Below, piece after piece: positions 11,199 through 21,772 of a DNA stretch of 64,000 bases. The notes under the pieces are model-generated. The model worked only from the letters and a program-made list of their open reading frames with translations, made no database searches and had not been told where the DNA came from. Both the position numbers and the translations under genes were made by a program. Position 1 is the stretch's first letter, and the number at the start of each line of letters is the position of its first letter. Source of the DNA: Massospora cicadina (taxonomy: Eukaryota; Entomophthoromycota; Entomophthoromycetes; Entomophthorales; Entomophthoraceae); assembly GCA_022478985.1 (NCBI GenBank), contig JAKSZP010009310.1:1-64000 (forward strand), read 5' to 3'.

Positions 11199-12300
11199 TC
11201 ACCCCCCTCAAGAATGTTGGGGGGCGAGTAGGACCAGAGAAAACGGCCATGTACGCAATTAATAGTGATTCCAGTAGCTAGTGATTTTATAGAGTATTCA
11301 TTACCTCTCATGTAGGTGATGGTGAAGGGTCCTTCCCAGATTGATACAAGCTTACCGCTTAAAGGAGTGATGCAGTTATGGTAGTATAATATCATGTCAG
11401 ATACTTGGAATGTAGGTAGGGGAGTTCTGAGCTCAATAGTTGCCTTCCCTTCTTTTGTCAACGTTTTTGATAAATTAGACATTGCCTCTGATTGGAGCTG
11501 GATGATGCGTTGAGCCAATCGTCTCATAACTCTCTCAAGCTCCTCAACTATTGAGGAGAATACATCCTTAACTAGGAGAGCAGGTATTCTTGGTTCTTGC
11601 CCATACAAGACATTGAATGGTGACATTTTCAATACTTGGTGATAGCTAATCCATTAGGCCATGAGGGCACTGAGTAAGTAATGATCCCAGTGAAGGGGAT
11701 CAGAAGAGGCCATTTTTTGTATGTATGGATATTAGGGTACCATTTTCTCTCTCCACACTTTCATTAGTAGAGGGATTTTATGGAGCCAAGAAAAGTTGTT
11801 GTGCTCCCATAGAGGTTGCCAGGATTTTTACTACTCTGGAGGTGAAGTCCTTCCCATTGTCACAGAGTAGTACTTGCGGACTCCATGTCAAGAGAAAATG
11901 TTTTGATGTAAAAAGGTGGCTGTGGCCTTGGCCGTTTGGGCAGGAAGAGCCACGGCTTCAACCCATTTATTGAAATGATCAATAGCTACTAGTATAAATT
12001 TGTTCCCACTAGTAGTTTGAGGAAGGGGACCTATTACATCCAAACTGATGGTGTGGAACGGTTGTTGGAGGGTAGTGGGTTGATACTGATATTGAGTCTT
12101 AAACTCTATTGCTTCTTACACGTAAGTCAAGCTTCCAAGACATCAACAATCAATCCCATCATTCCATCCCAATATACCAATCACTAATCCACTCATATGT
12201 TTTTTTCACCCCTACATGACATAGGGTGGAGTGAGCTTCTAGGATAGCAGGTAAACGTCTTGAGTGCCGAAAGTAGGGTAATCATCTTTTCCCCACCTGC
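11045..12300 (-). pseudogene. Gypsy-1 integrase with GPF-type C-terminus
   Basis: The C-terminal 195 codons are open (11045-11632): SPFNVLYGQEPRIP, a basic and leucine-rich middle, then WEGPFTITYMRGNEYSI, the GPY/F module of Ty3/gypsy integrases. The frame runs on into the LTR. Upstream, at 11920-12000, the minus strand reads ILVAIDHFNKWVEAVAL, which is the first catalytic-Asp region of the integrase core. Frames change between core and C-terminus, so the gene is broken. No chromodomain was recognised after the GPF module. Confidence 0.75.
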
Positions 12301-12584
12301 TTATACAACTTTCCATTCTCCACTCTATTGTTATGGGAGTGTCAGGCTAACATTTTCTGTACAGACTCATCCTCATCCTCCCATTCATTTGTGGTCATTA
12401 ATAGATCATGCAACCTCTCCGCCTCACTGTTATCCAAATTAAGGACTGGCAGCTTCGTCAGCCCATTAACATTTAAGTGACAAGTTCAGCATGGTTCTCA
12501 AATTTTCATATCTTAAGGCTGGAGCTTTAGAGCCCAAAGAGCTAACTAGCCAGTAGGGCCCTTCATGTTTTGTAACCATTTTAA

Positions 12585-13750
12585 TTAAGCGTGGTCTGTG
12601 ACCACAGTGAAGGTTGTTCTATATAGAAAAGGGCGGTAGTGCTTCACAGTTAACAGAGCAGTAAGGCACTCCTTCTCCATAACACTATAATTGCGTTCCA
12701 CTTTTGACAGCATCTTACTGAAATAGGATACTGAATGATCTATACCATTATCATCTAATTGGCTAAGATGGCCCAACGGCATAGTCTGAAGCGTCAGTAA
12801 ACAGGATAAAAGGTTTATTGTAGTCTGGGCGTTTCAGGATATACGTTGTTGTAACAGTTGTTCAACATCTCAAAAGAGGCCTTTTGTTCAGCACCCCAAT
12901 AGAAATGTGTGTTCTTAGTCAATAACTAAACGAGTGGTTCGCTGAGCTGGAAAAATTTGGGGAAAAATTGATGGATTTACCCCATCAGCCCTATAAATAC
13001 CTGAATGTCTCGTGGATTCTTAGGGGGAGGCATCTTCAAAATCGCTTCAACCTTATCTAACATGGGTTGGATTCCTTTTTGGGAAATGGAGTGTCCAAGG
13101 AAATCCAATTTCTTTTGGAAGAAGGTACATTTTAAAGGCTTCAACTTAGTATTTGACTTGCATAATTTTTTAAAACCTCCTTCAGATGATCAAGATGTTC
13201 ATTGAAGGTTCGTAAGAACACTGTGATATCATCAAGATATATGATGACACAAGTTAACTTTAGGTCACGCAAAATATGGTCCATTGCCCGCTGAAAAGAG
13301 GCAGGTGCGCTACACAACCCTTGCGGTAATCAGGTTAGTTGGAAAAGACCCTCACTACAAAACAGGACACATTTCTACTGATCTTCAGGGGAAAGGTCCA
13401 TTTGCCAATAGCCACTAGCCAAGTCCATGGCAGAGAAGAAGTTGGAGCCAGAGAGCCGGTCCAGGGCGTCATCAATGGGGGGATATAATATCAATCCTTT
13501 TTCTGAGATTATTTAATTTTTGGTAGTCCATAACTATTCGTTGACCTCCATATTTCTTTTTAATAAGCAACAGAGGGAAAGACCAATGGTTTTGTGAGGG
13601 AACTAACAATCCCGCATCTAGAAATTGCTGGAGCTCCGTCCTCATTTTGCTGTTCTTCCACCTTTGACTTATGGTAAAGTTTTGAACGCTTAGGGCGGGC
13701 ATCACCCACATCAATGGGGTGACACCAGCCTTTAATGTGACCATAGTCAT
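12585..13750 (-). pseudogene. Gypsy-1 reverse transcriptase and RNase H
   Basis: RT begins with LPLLLIKKKYGGQRIVMDYQ in the open stretch 13472-13750. It continues past a frame change through FFSAMDLASGYWQMDLSPED and an LPQGLCSAPASFQRAMDHI block to the catalytic box CVIIYLDDITVFL, with YLDD intact at 13228-13239. RNase H follows: FILFTDASDYAVG at about 12786-12815, then ERNYSVMEKECLTALLTVKHYRPFLY in two runs and VVTDHA (12585-12782). The motifs are those of active enzymes, but frameshifts separate them. Confidence 0.82.
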
Positions 13751-13960
13751 GGTTCTTTAGAAAAGATGTCGCTATATTCATTTTACAAAGTATGAACTTT
13801 TTTCCAATTTGACTGGAGTAACTCATCTGAATATGAACGTTAGGTAGAGTGCACACCGGGTTATCCATAGACAAACACAAATCTGTCATAGAACCAACGA
13901 AGTGGATACGCTTTATATCTTCTACTGTAAGTAGGAAGCCTCGGCCAATCCCCTGGTGTT

Positions 13961-14218
13961 TTAAGTAATCATGTCTTTTCCGGCGAGGTTTCCCAGCAAA
14001 AGGGTAATAGGCCACTGGTAGGCTGGGTCTAGTACCCCAGGCAATACCCTAAGCTCTAAGGGGCTAACGCCCTCAAGACTTGTGATATGCAACAAGCAGT
14101 GGTGTGGGATATGGATCGTGATTTTAGTGTCAACCACGTGTTGTTCCGCAGGTTTAATCAATACCTCATCTGTAGCATAGAAAGGGATGTCATCCCATTC
14201 ATCCACTGAATTATACAA
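13961..14218 (-). pseudogene. Gypsy-1 dUTPase-like domain
   Basis: This open 85-codon segment lies between protease (14606-14617 for DTGS) and RT (13560). Two blocks match the trimeric dUTPase fold: HVVDTKITIHIPHH, resembling the strand VDTGI.I..P, and LPGVLDPAYQWPITLLLGN, resembling motif 3 (G-V-I-D-x-D-Y-x-G-x-I) followed by the strand ending in Asn. The motif-3 Asp and Tyr are kept (14018-14038). Real dUTPases hydrolyse dUTP to dUMP and pyrophosphate, keeping uracil out of DNA. Motif 2 (RSS) is not evident, so the segment may be a structural, non-catalytic descendant. The identification rests on pattern, not on a profile search. Confidence 0.65.
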
Positions 14219-14559
14219 TTAGTGTGTCGTCCTGAGGTGGAGTAAGATGAATTCATAGCTCAGAAAGTGTGTTTAATCAGGCAAGAGTATTTGTGCTTGC
14301 TGGGTTCTTTGTTAGATAAGAATAACGGGAGTTCATAGTTTAGTAACGAGAGGTATCCTTGTTTCACGTTATTTCCCCTCATATCCAATCATAAACTGAG
14401 TGCCGATGAGCATAAAGCATGCATTGTTGTCCAAAGACACAGTAGGGGCTGATAAGCTAAGCTTCTTAATGTGAATGGGAAGGGAAGAGTATGCCCCAGC
14501 GGCATGGGTATTATTGGGGCCTGCAGTTCCTAATTCTTATGTATACTCCAAATTGGGGA

Positions 14560-14720
14560 CTAGCTTTATTTTCTTGATAATCTTAGTGGAGATAACATTA
14601 ACAAGGGAGCCAGTGTCCAGGATAGTCAGTATTTGGACCTTTTGAATGACCATTGAACTTAAGTGAGCGTTCCTCCAAAGTTGGGTGATAAAGATAAAAC
14701 CTCCTTGAACTGGAAGGTGG
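14560..14720 (-). pseudogene. Gypsy-1 aspartic protease
   Basis: The minus strand reads ILTILDTGSLVNVIS, with the active-site DTGS at 14606-14617. This is the retropepsin motif that would process Gag-Pol as a dimer. The flanks are decayed and the full domain is not open. It sits between Gag and the dUTPase-like segment. Confidence 0.72.
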
Positions 14721-14879
14721 AGGTTAACTTTTTAGCAGTCTCAAGGGTATCTATCCCTGATGGACTTTAAGGGATGAACCCACTGAAGAGGGAGTATCAG
14801 GCAGCTAAGAAATGGTCACCATCGCTGGCAGTGTCAATAATCTTTGGGCACCCTAGAATTTGGCTGAGGTAAGTTAACT

Positions 14880-15918
14880 CAGATATGATAGAATCGTCTA
14901 CCTCTCCAGCGTTCAAATGATTAGGCACTTCTACTTCCACGGGAGCTCCCAATATGTAGTAACCAACGTCATCATAACCTCCTCAGATTTCTCCCCAAGG
15001 GTATTCATGACAACGGGAAAAGCTGCAATGGAGGTAGAGGGGATGGCCACAGAAGATTGGGTAGCCTTAGAGCGCGCATTCACCAGCTTAGCTGGAGAGG
15101 TAGGCACAGCAGCTTTAGTGAGCTTGTGCGGCCATATGGTTGTTACAACCTTACAGGGCGTTGATTCATTAGAAGGAGTGATAATCTTGTTAAGTTGCAC
15201 TGGGGGAGCAGGTTTTGTAGGGAGGATAGGCACAGGTGAACGCACTCCCAACTGCTCAACAAGCGGTAGCTCCTCAATGGTGGGAGCTGAAGATTGCACC
15301 TCAGCGTCTCTTGTGTTAGCCCATAATTGGAATTCAACCACTTCAAACAAAGCCTCTTTAATGTCGCGGAGATATTTGAAGTGGCGTTTCACAAAAATGA
15401 TGTGTCTTGCTAGAGAGGGTCGAGAGGCTAGCCCAGTTATCAGGGCGGCGATGGAATCATCAAGGGTAAGCATGTTAGAGGTGGTCAACCTTTGCGAAGC
15501 GAGGTAAAATATTCAGCAAAGTCAATGGTTGATTCACCTTTGAACATACTAAACCGCATAAAGGCCTGTTTTTCCCTGTATAGACACTGTTTGGATTCAA
15601 ATTCAGCCAGAAGAGCTTCCTTCACCACCGCTCAAGTGAATGAAGGGTTCAGGTTAGGGACTATCATCTCTTGTGCTAGACGACTTAAACAAAAAGGGAT
15701 GTGGCATATTTTTTTGCTTGTCTTTGACGCCATCCATAGAAGCTCATAAATGTATATAAAGTTAGAAATGCTCCCTTCACCAGGGGTGAACTTGTCCTTA
15801 ATGGGGAGTTTGTAAGGGCGCTTTTCAATCTCCAAAATGCGGGACAAAGCACAGGTTAGTTGGTTTCCAAGAGCAATGAGGTTTAGTGTACAGGGGTCCC
15901 CTGTAGTGAGCACTATTA
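14880..15918 (-). pseudogene. Gypsy-1 Gag region
   Basis: Two open stretches on the minus strand, 15632-15973 and 14931-15488, cover the first kilobase after the 5' LTR. The first opens inside the LTR and reads through the primer-binding site (ALSRILEIEKRPYKLPIKDKF within). The second contains a Thr/Pro/Ser-rich segment and a degenerate Cys/His cluster (CKVVTTIWPHKLTK) that may be a lost zinc knuckle. The 196-codon plus-strand frame at 14917-15507 is the antisense shadow of this region. Confidence 0.55.
15896..15915 (-). promoter_or_regulatory. Gypsy-1 primer-binding site
   Basis: On the minus strand, two to three bases after the 5' LTR, the sequence is TAGTGCTCACTACAGGGG. The same 18 bases follow the first LTR of Gypsy-4 (58148-58165), and TGGTGCTCACTTCAGGGG follows its second LTR (62660). 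The implied primer 3' end is ...GTGAGCACCA. Confidence 0.65.
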
Positions 15919-16178
15919 TGTAGGAATCCATCTTTATTTTGCTCGCTGGTGCTACGCCTGCTGGATCCCACATAGAGTTTTTTAAAAATCAATAATAAGC
16001 GCTAAAAATAGGATTTTTATAGGTCTTTATTAAAAGCGAGGGGGGCAAACAATAAGTGATACCTTCCCAAAATTAAACAATTAATATCTATACAGATGCT
16101 TTTCTTTCTTATAACAATCACTTTTAGTTACTACGATTTGATTCAAACAGCAAATTTGGATAATCACACACAGGAAAG

Positions 16179-17383
16179 ATGGGCGACTTTATCAATAAGA
16201 AAATAATACAACATGGGCGAACATCGTGGCAAGCGGTGCGCTTAATGGTTCAACTAAGGGCAAGAAACGCCCTGGAGGGGGACCAGGAACCCAATCCACA
16301 AAGAAATTGCAAACTCAGACACCATCTGGGTTTATGGTATTCACTGTAAAGCACGCGCAATATATGTACATTCAGTTCAACCAACCCTTATCAAAGGTAG
16401 AACATGGGATCAGACTCTTCCTTGGGGATGAGTCACCGACCCTGTGGGAGAAAACATGTGAGGCACAGCACTCACTTTTCCCTCATGCGGTGTATGTAGC
16501 CACCAACAACATGGGCCATGGCTGGATCAATATTGGTTTTAAAACAAATAATGAAGCTGATGCCACAGCAAAAGTCTTTGTGGAAATTGCCCTTTACAAG
16601 GGCAAAAAAATTGTGCGCACCGCGCGCGCCAGATGGAACAAAGTGAAAACTTTGTTCATCTCTTTTGACTCACTCCCCACCAAACTTTCTTGTAAGGTGA
16701 TCGAGGAGGAGCTCTGCAAAGGTCTCATGGCCTATGGAGAAATTCAGCAACTCAAATTACAGCAATTTCGCCTGATGCCCAACCTGTGCACAGGCAAAGC
16801 TATCGCCATAATCAATCCCTTTCCAGAAGTGGAAAAGGACTTATCCAGAATTCCCCGCACAGCAGAATTTAACTTTTAAGATGGGGGCCAGTCAGCTGCA
16901 TTCTGAGTTACACTGGAACGCGCACCACCCATTTGCAACCATTGTGGCTCACTGGGCCACAAGGAACACGCATGCCCTGTGAAAGAGGGCTTAATGGAAA
17001 ATGATTACTGTGAGGAAGCAATGGACGAAGATAATGAAAACTTCGCCAAAATGACTGACGGTCACCACCCATTCCGCTGGGGTGAAGATGGACTATACTC
17101 CATTGTGGACCCAGTAACAAGCAAACAACGTGTAGTGGCACAAAAAGCCTGCAAGCGAGCAGCGGCTGAAGTAGTGGCACACGCAGAGTCTGCCATTAAC
17201 CCCAGACAAATTTGGGAGAATATTTCGGATATTCACCAAACCAACCAATCAGAACAATATGCCCAGGTCAAAAATTTTCACAGTAACCTGACTGAGTCAC
17301 AAAGCAACATCAGTCATGCACATATTGAGGAACAATGCAACCACAATTTGGGCGAAAATGTGGTGCACAATTCACCAAAGTAA
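16179..17383 (+). pseudogene. LINE A ORF1 (RNA-binding protein)
   Basis: The start ATG at 16179 gives MGDFINK, as in LINE B. Two extra bases just after shift the frame relative to LINE B, and the main body is open at 16226-16879. The C-terminal part of the body has TLFISFDSLPTKLS and GLMAYGEIQQLKL, also found in the half-LINE protein. A frame change then leads to the zinc knuckle C-NH-C-GSLG-H-KEHA-C (about 16934-16980) and an acidic tail (16979-17383, ending HNSPK). The frame change before the knuckle is present in LINE B too. ORF1 proteins bind element RNA and act as nucleic-acid chaperones in the retrotransposition particle. Confidence 0.8.
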
Positions 17384-17599
17384 AACCTCAAAAATATAAA
17401 ATCCAATCAACAATCCACATTAAATCAAATCAACACAAGACCTGTGTGGGAAAAGTTGACGCAAATGCAAAAAACCGCAATTCCATTGAATCATTGGGTC
17501 AGATCAAGGGAATCAACAATGGCAGTGAAAGAGTTGGAGTACAGATGTGGAGCATGGCCAAAATGAGCCGTGGTAAATATAGGGCCAGAGGGCCCTCCC

Positions 17600-18350
17600 A
17601 ACTGCTCCTGAGGCGCCGTGGGTACCTCAGTGTCAATAGGGATGCTAAACATCGCGGGAGCCAGGGCTCATACATCCCAAGCCAAAAAGCTGGAATTCCT
17701 GCAAAAACCTCTTGTAGACATCTTGGCCATCCAAGAAACCCACTGTCTACAAGGGGAAGAAGGATCCTGGTCAACCAGGGTCGCACCATCACAATCATTA
17801 TGGACGTCTCACTGTGGGGTGATCGTCCAAAACAACAAAAAGTTTAAAATTACAAATTCGTCATCACACTTACACAGTCAAGTCCTGGTAGCAACAAAAC
17901 ATGCCAAGAGGAAATAATTTCGATAGCATGTATCTATGCACCATGCACTGCAACTAATAGAAAACAATTTTTTGAAAACATTTCTACTTTCACCCTCCCA
18001 CCAGATACCATTATGTTAGGCAATTTCAACTGCTGGGATAACCCCGATATGGATCGATGGCCTAATCCCAGGGGATACCCACCTGAACACATTGAATTCC
18101 ACACAATGAAGGTATCTCTTGGCTTACAGGATGCTCTTCCCCCCAGTTCACCACTCCTTCCCCACATAACGCAGACCAATATATGTGAGGGAGCACTCAT
18201 ATTGATGATTTGCATTGACCACATCCTTGTCCTGCAATCCCACTGCTCAAGAATATCCAAATTTATAACAAAAAAGATAAAATTCTTCTGACCATCAATT
18301 AGTTATGGTGCAGTTAGCACCAACCCAATCCCACACACAGGTGTCATCTT
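17600..18350 (+). pseudogene. LINE A ORF2: AP-type endonuclease
   Basis: The domain opens with SIGMLNIAG (17624 on). It continues with VDILAIQETHC (the Glu metal-ligand motif) and HCGVIVQNN, then in other frames ACIYAPCTA, MLGNFNCWD (normally GDFN; the Asp is Asn here), CIDHILV (normally DHI/RIDH) and finally SDHQLV with the catalytic His. This is the order of an AP endonuclease-like LINE nickase, which cuts the target DNA to prime reverse transcription. At least two frameshifts and the Asp-to-Asn change imply loss of function. Confidence 0.8.
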
Positions 18351-18749
18351 GGAGAAAGCTTCACCTGGAAAATATATAATTGCCCAAGATATCCAACTGG
18401 GTCAAAAACAAGGCTACAAACCCAGAATTCATAGCCCCATTTACTTCAGATCCCATTGGAACATGAGAAAATTTCAAAAAGGATTTAATCAACAAAATCT
18501 GACATATTGCATCATGTAAGTACACCGTGGACACAGCCACAATCAAGCGTACCTTGGTGGAACTATACCACCTGGAAATAAATGCTCCAAATCTGCTATA
18601 GCCCCAACTGGGGACGCAAATGGGCAAAAATTTCTGCCCAACTTAACAATCTCATCTTTGAACACCAACAATGAATCAAAGTATCGAACAATGGTAAGTT
18701 CATAAAGGAAGGAAAAACCTGTTTGACATACTTTTTCTGCCAATTCCAC

Positions 18750-20000
18750 TCCCGTGGAAACCAGCCCATGTGCACACAGGTCCATAAGACCAACGGCACT
18801 GTGGCAACTGACCCTGAGGAGGTCAAGGCAGAAGTACACCGCTATTACATTAAATTATATCGCGAAATGCCAACAGATTCACAAAAGATTTAAAAATTTA
18901 TACAAACTGCTGAGATACAAAGTACACCACCGAATTACAATATACTTTCCCTTATTACATGGGAGGAGCTTTGGGAGACAATTCGCGGTGCACCATGTAG
19001 GAAATGCCCAGGGCCTGATGGGATACCTTACAAATTTTACAAAAAATCTTTTCAACAAATAGCCCCCCTCCTATTGGCGTCTATGAACCAGAGCTTATTG
19101 GAAACACGCCTATTACCAGGAGGCCATGAATCCTAAGTTATAACCTTGTATAAAAAGGGTGACAAGTTGGACCTGGCCAACTGGCGCCCAATTGCACTCT
19201 CCAACACTGACACAAAAATTCTAACAAAAATTTTAGCAGCTAGATTAAGTGCAATTGCATCTGACGTCCTATCACCCAACCAGTTTGGGTTTATACCAGG
19301 GCGTTCAATCTGGAACAACATTCACCCTGTTGCAAACATTTGCCAATCCAAAGCAACTGGTGCCCTGGTCCTCTTGGATCAGGAAAAGGCGTATGACCGT
19401 GTTAGCTGGCCATACCTAAAAGAATGTCTACATGCCTTCAAACTCCCACCAAGATTCATAAAATAGGCGATGCTCCTATCACAATCTGCAACCATGGCTG
19501 TATGCGGACCTGGATTCCTAACAAACAAGATTAAACCACACAGAGGGCTCAAACAAGGGGATCCCCTCAGACCACTGCTATACAATTTCAGCTTTGACCA
19601 CTCCTTCAAGTAACTGACTCACGTCTCATGGGGATAACAGCACAAGGACAACCAACAGTCAAGATACTGGCCTTTGTGGACGACTGCGAAGCAGGTATAG
19701 CAAATAATGAAGATGCCCGACAGCTGGAATGCACTCTAGAGGAATACTCCAAGGTGAGCAATGCATCACTCAACATAAGGAAGACAGAAATCATCCTCTT
19801 AGGCAAATACACAAACAATTGGGCCATAACATCAGAGCCTCATACCAACACTCAAAGAAAAAATCCAATCATTCTACCCTTTGCAACCCCTCCCACCACC
19901 ACTCATGTCCGAGACCATGGAATCTGGCTAGAAATTAAAGGATATGCTAATGAGACAATGGAAAAGTAATCTGTTACAACGGGTATCCAAACGCGTCGCC
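18750..20000 (+). pseudogene. LINE A ORF2: reverse transcriptase
   Basis: The motifs in order are CPGPDGIPYKFY (about 19008-19045), LYKKGDKLDLANWRPIALSN (19146 on), NQFGFIPGRS, LDQEKAYDRV with the first catalytic Asp (19374-19403), GLKQGDPLRPLLYNF (from 19545), and the FVDD catalytic box (19673-19684; FADD in LINE C). YSKVSNASLNIRKTEI is the following palm motif. Stops occur at 19136, after 19466 and around 19610. The enzyme would copy element RNA at the nicked target. Confidence 0.85.
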
Positions 20001-21225
20001 TCCCTCAAGGGAAGAACCCCAGGATTAACAGGACGAGTTACAGTTGCTAACTCGTTCATCCTCCCAATACTGTGGTACCAGGCCCACGCGATCGCCTTCT
20101 CACCTACCTTTATAACCTCAATCCGCGCGCTTATCCAGGGCTGGCTGTGGCCTGGCTCTCACCCTCCTATACGGAAGGAAACACTATTTGGCCCACGCTC
20201 AAGCGGAGGCACGGGATTAATAGATTTTGAGAGCCATGCCAATCACATCCTAGATACCTGGATAAAGGAAGTCCTTGCTCCAGACCTCCTGCAACAACAT
20301 TGGTCCAGAGCAGCAAGGACTAACTTTGCACAGGCGCTTAAATTAACCAACCCACATAGTCCACCCAAACTACTTTCATACCTTGCCAAGCACCCTACTG
20401 CAGCGGGTCCGCATGGAACCCCTCATTTTAAACATATCCTCTGAACTAGCCGTATGGGATGGACCATAGAGAACATGGGTACATACAGGGAAGGGGATGA
20501 CCCAGCCCCCAATTCAAATTAAGAAATCCAGAAAACCACCCCCAGAGAGATATGCTCGCAACAACCCCAAGCATAGCTAGGATAGAATACCTAGATATTT
20601 TGGACATTCCCTATGATTTAACCACACAGAAGGCAATGTGGAAAATGACTCACCACCCACTCCTACAGCTGAGGCTAAGAGCAAACGCCTGGCGCTGTTT
20701 GAGAAGGACCTATAGGATGACGGACCGCTCCAACTCCCTCCACAAAACATGTGCAGTATGTGGAGGGGAGGGATCCCTACATCACCGCCTAGAAACATGC
20801 CCCCTCAACCAACGCTATATGGTAGGAAGTCGCGCGCCTGCTTAAGATCCAAAACGAACAGGAATTCTCAATATCAAAGAGCATCTTCACGCTCCAGATT
20901 GAGTCACCAATCCCATATACCCTCCATTCCCTAATACCCATTGCAATGTGGACAATACACACAATTGCATTAGATGCGTTCAAGGACACAGTTTCAACCA
21001 TTCATGGGGTTATTAACAGATTCCATGTCCACTTACTGGAGCACTTCCAAGCCTGGCTCTATGAATATATGAGACCAAGGCTAAAAGCGCTCATAGAATC
21101 ATGGTTCCCACTCTGGTTCCTCCACGCAGACCCTTTCATTCACACCTGCTCCATAGTAGGGGAAACCCCTTGGAGTAGTGCACCAACTCTCCATACCTGG
21201 CAGTCCCGCTGGCAACAGGGGTAAC
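20000..21225 (+). pseudogene. LINE A ORF2: thumb and C-terminal Cys/His motif
   Basis: An open stretch at 19944-20444 (SFILPILWYQAHAIAF, then a Gly-rich LFGPRSSGGTGLIDFESHA) is the RT thumb/connection region of LINEs. The Cys/His motif C-AV-C-GGEGSLH-H-RLET-C is at 20750-20800 and is typical of LINE ORF2 C-termini. In LINE B the same region is open for 279 codons (46676-47515), giving the likely original reading to the ORF end. Confidence 0.75.
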
Positions 21226-21288
21226 TTGAGTACCCTGGGGAGCCCAATTTTATATTTTTCAGTTATTTCCTTAGTTTTACGTATATTT

Positions 21289-21330
21289 GGTAATGTCCAT
21301 CCCCTGGTCAGCTTACCTCAGTTAAATAAA
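21289..21330 (+). other. LINE A 3' tail (shared recognition sequence)
   Basis: The sequence GGTAATGTCCATCCCCTGGT, then CAGCTTACCTCAGTTAAATAAA, forms the last 42 bases before the TSD. Variants end LINE B, LINE C and both half-LINEs. A conserved 3' end is what the RT of stringent-type LINEs recognises in template RNA. That role is inferred. Confidence 0.7.
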
Positions 21331-21772
21331 ATATTTATACAGATTTTGAGGGTCAGAGGGAATCCAAGGATAGTTTTGGAATAGCTGCAACGCATTATGA
21401 ATTAGGAAGTATGAGAAAGTCTCCTAATAGATCAGAGGAGAGGTGAGTTATGGTTTAGGAAATTAAAAATTGGGGTTGTGGGGCAGGACGTACCCAAGCA
21501 ACAAGGTTTTGATGTACTGCAACCAATCACCATTAGAGAAATTACTTTCACCTCAGGGAACCTCCGCCATGCCTATAAAAGGGGGTGGCCCCTGAATAGG
21601 TGTTGTGAAGGACTTGATGATGGTTGGGGGAGTACCTTCCACTGGTTGCCCCAAAGTCCTTTGTGCAATCAGAAAATCTGTTTAGTTGATGTTACAGATA
21701 TTGCCATTGTGGGTTTTGTACTGATGTTACCCCAGTTAACGGGGTTCTATTAAGAATTGGCCAGGGTCTTTT

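Larger units (their letters stand above)
16098..21330 (+). mobile_element. LINE A, full-length non-LTR retrotransposon
   Basis: This is a 5,233-bp insertion in the Gypsy-1 LTR. The TSD is ATATCTATACAGAT (16084-16097) and ATATTTATACAGAT (21331-21344), one mismatch. The uninterrupted left LTR has the same target site. The element has a short 5' leader, ORF1 (RNA-binding, zinc knuckle), ORF2 (AP-type endonuclease, RT, C-terminal Cys/His motif) and the 3' tail CATCCCCTGGTCAGC...AATAAA. LINE B (46730-51964) is the same family and nearly the same length. The RT motif LDQEKAYDRV and the absence of an obvious RNase H point to an L1/Tx1-like or related fungal LINE clade. Clade assignment needs a tree. 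Confidence 0.92.

Noticed and set aside
14917..15507. 196-codon plus-strand frame
   Set aside because: It is antisense to the Gypsy-1 Gag frame (14931-15488 minus), has no recognisable motif, and lies wholly inside the element.
17335..17847. 170-codon frame overlapping the ORF1 end and endonuclease start of LINE A
   Set aside because: Its reading (Arg/Gln/Ser-rich) matches no LINE domain; the endonuclease is in the frame starting near 17618. The LINE B equivalent (50048-50572) is the same shadow.
16098..21330. A host gene with introns explaining the broken LINE frames
   Set aside because: Breaks fall inside conserved catalytic motifs without splice-site pattern, the segment has TSDs, and a second copy exists at 46730-51964.
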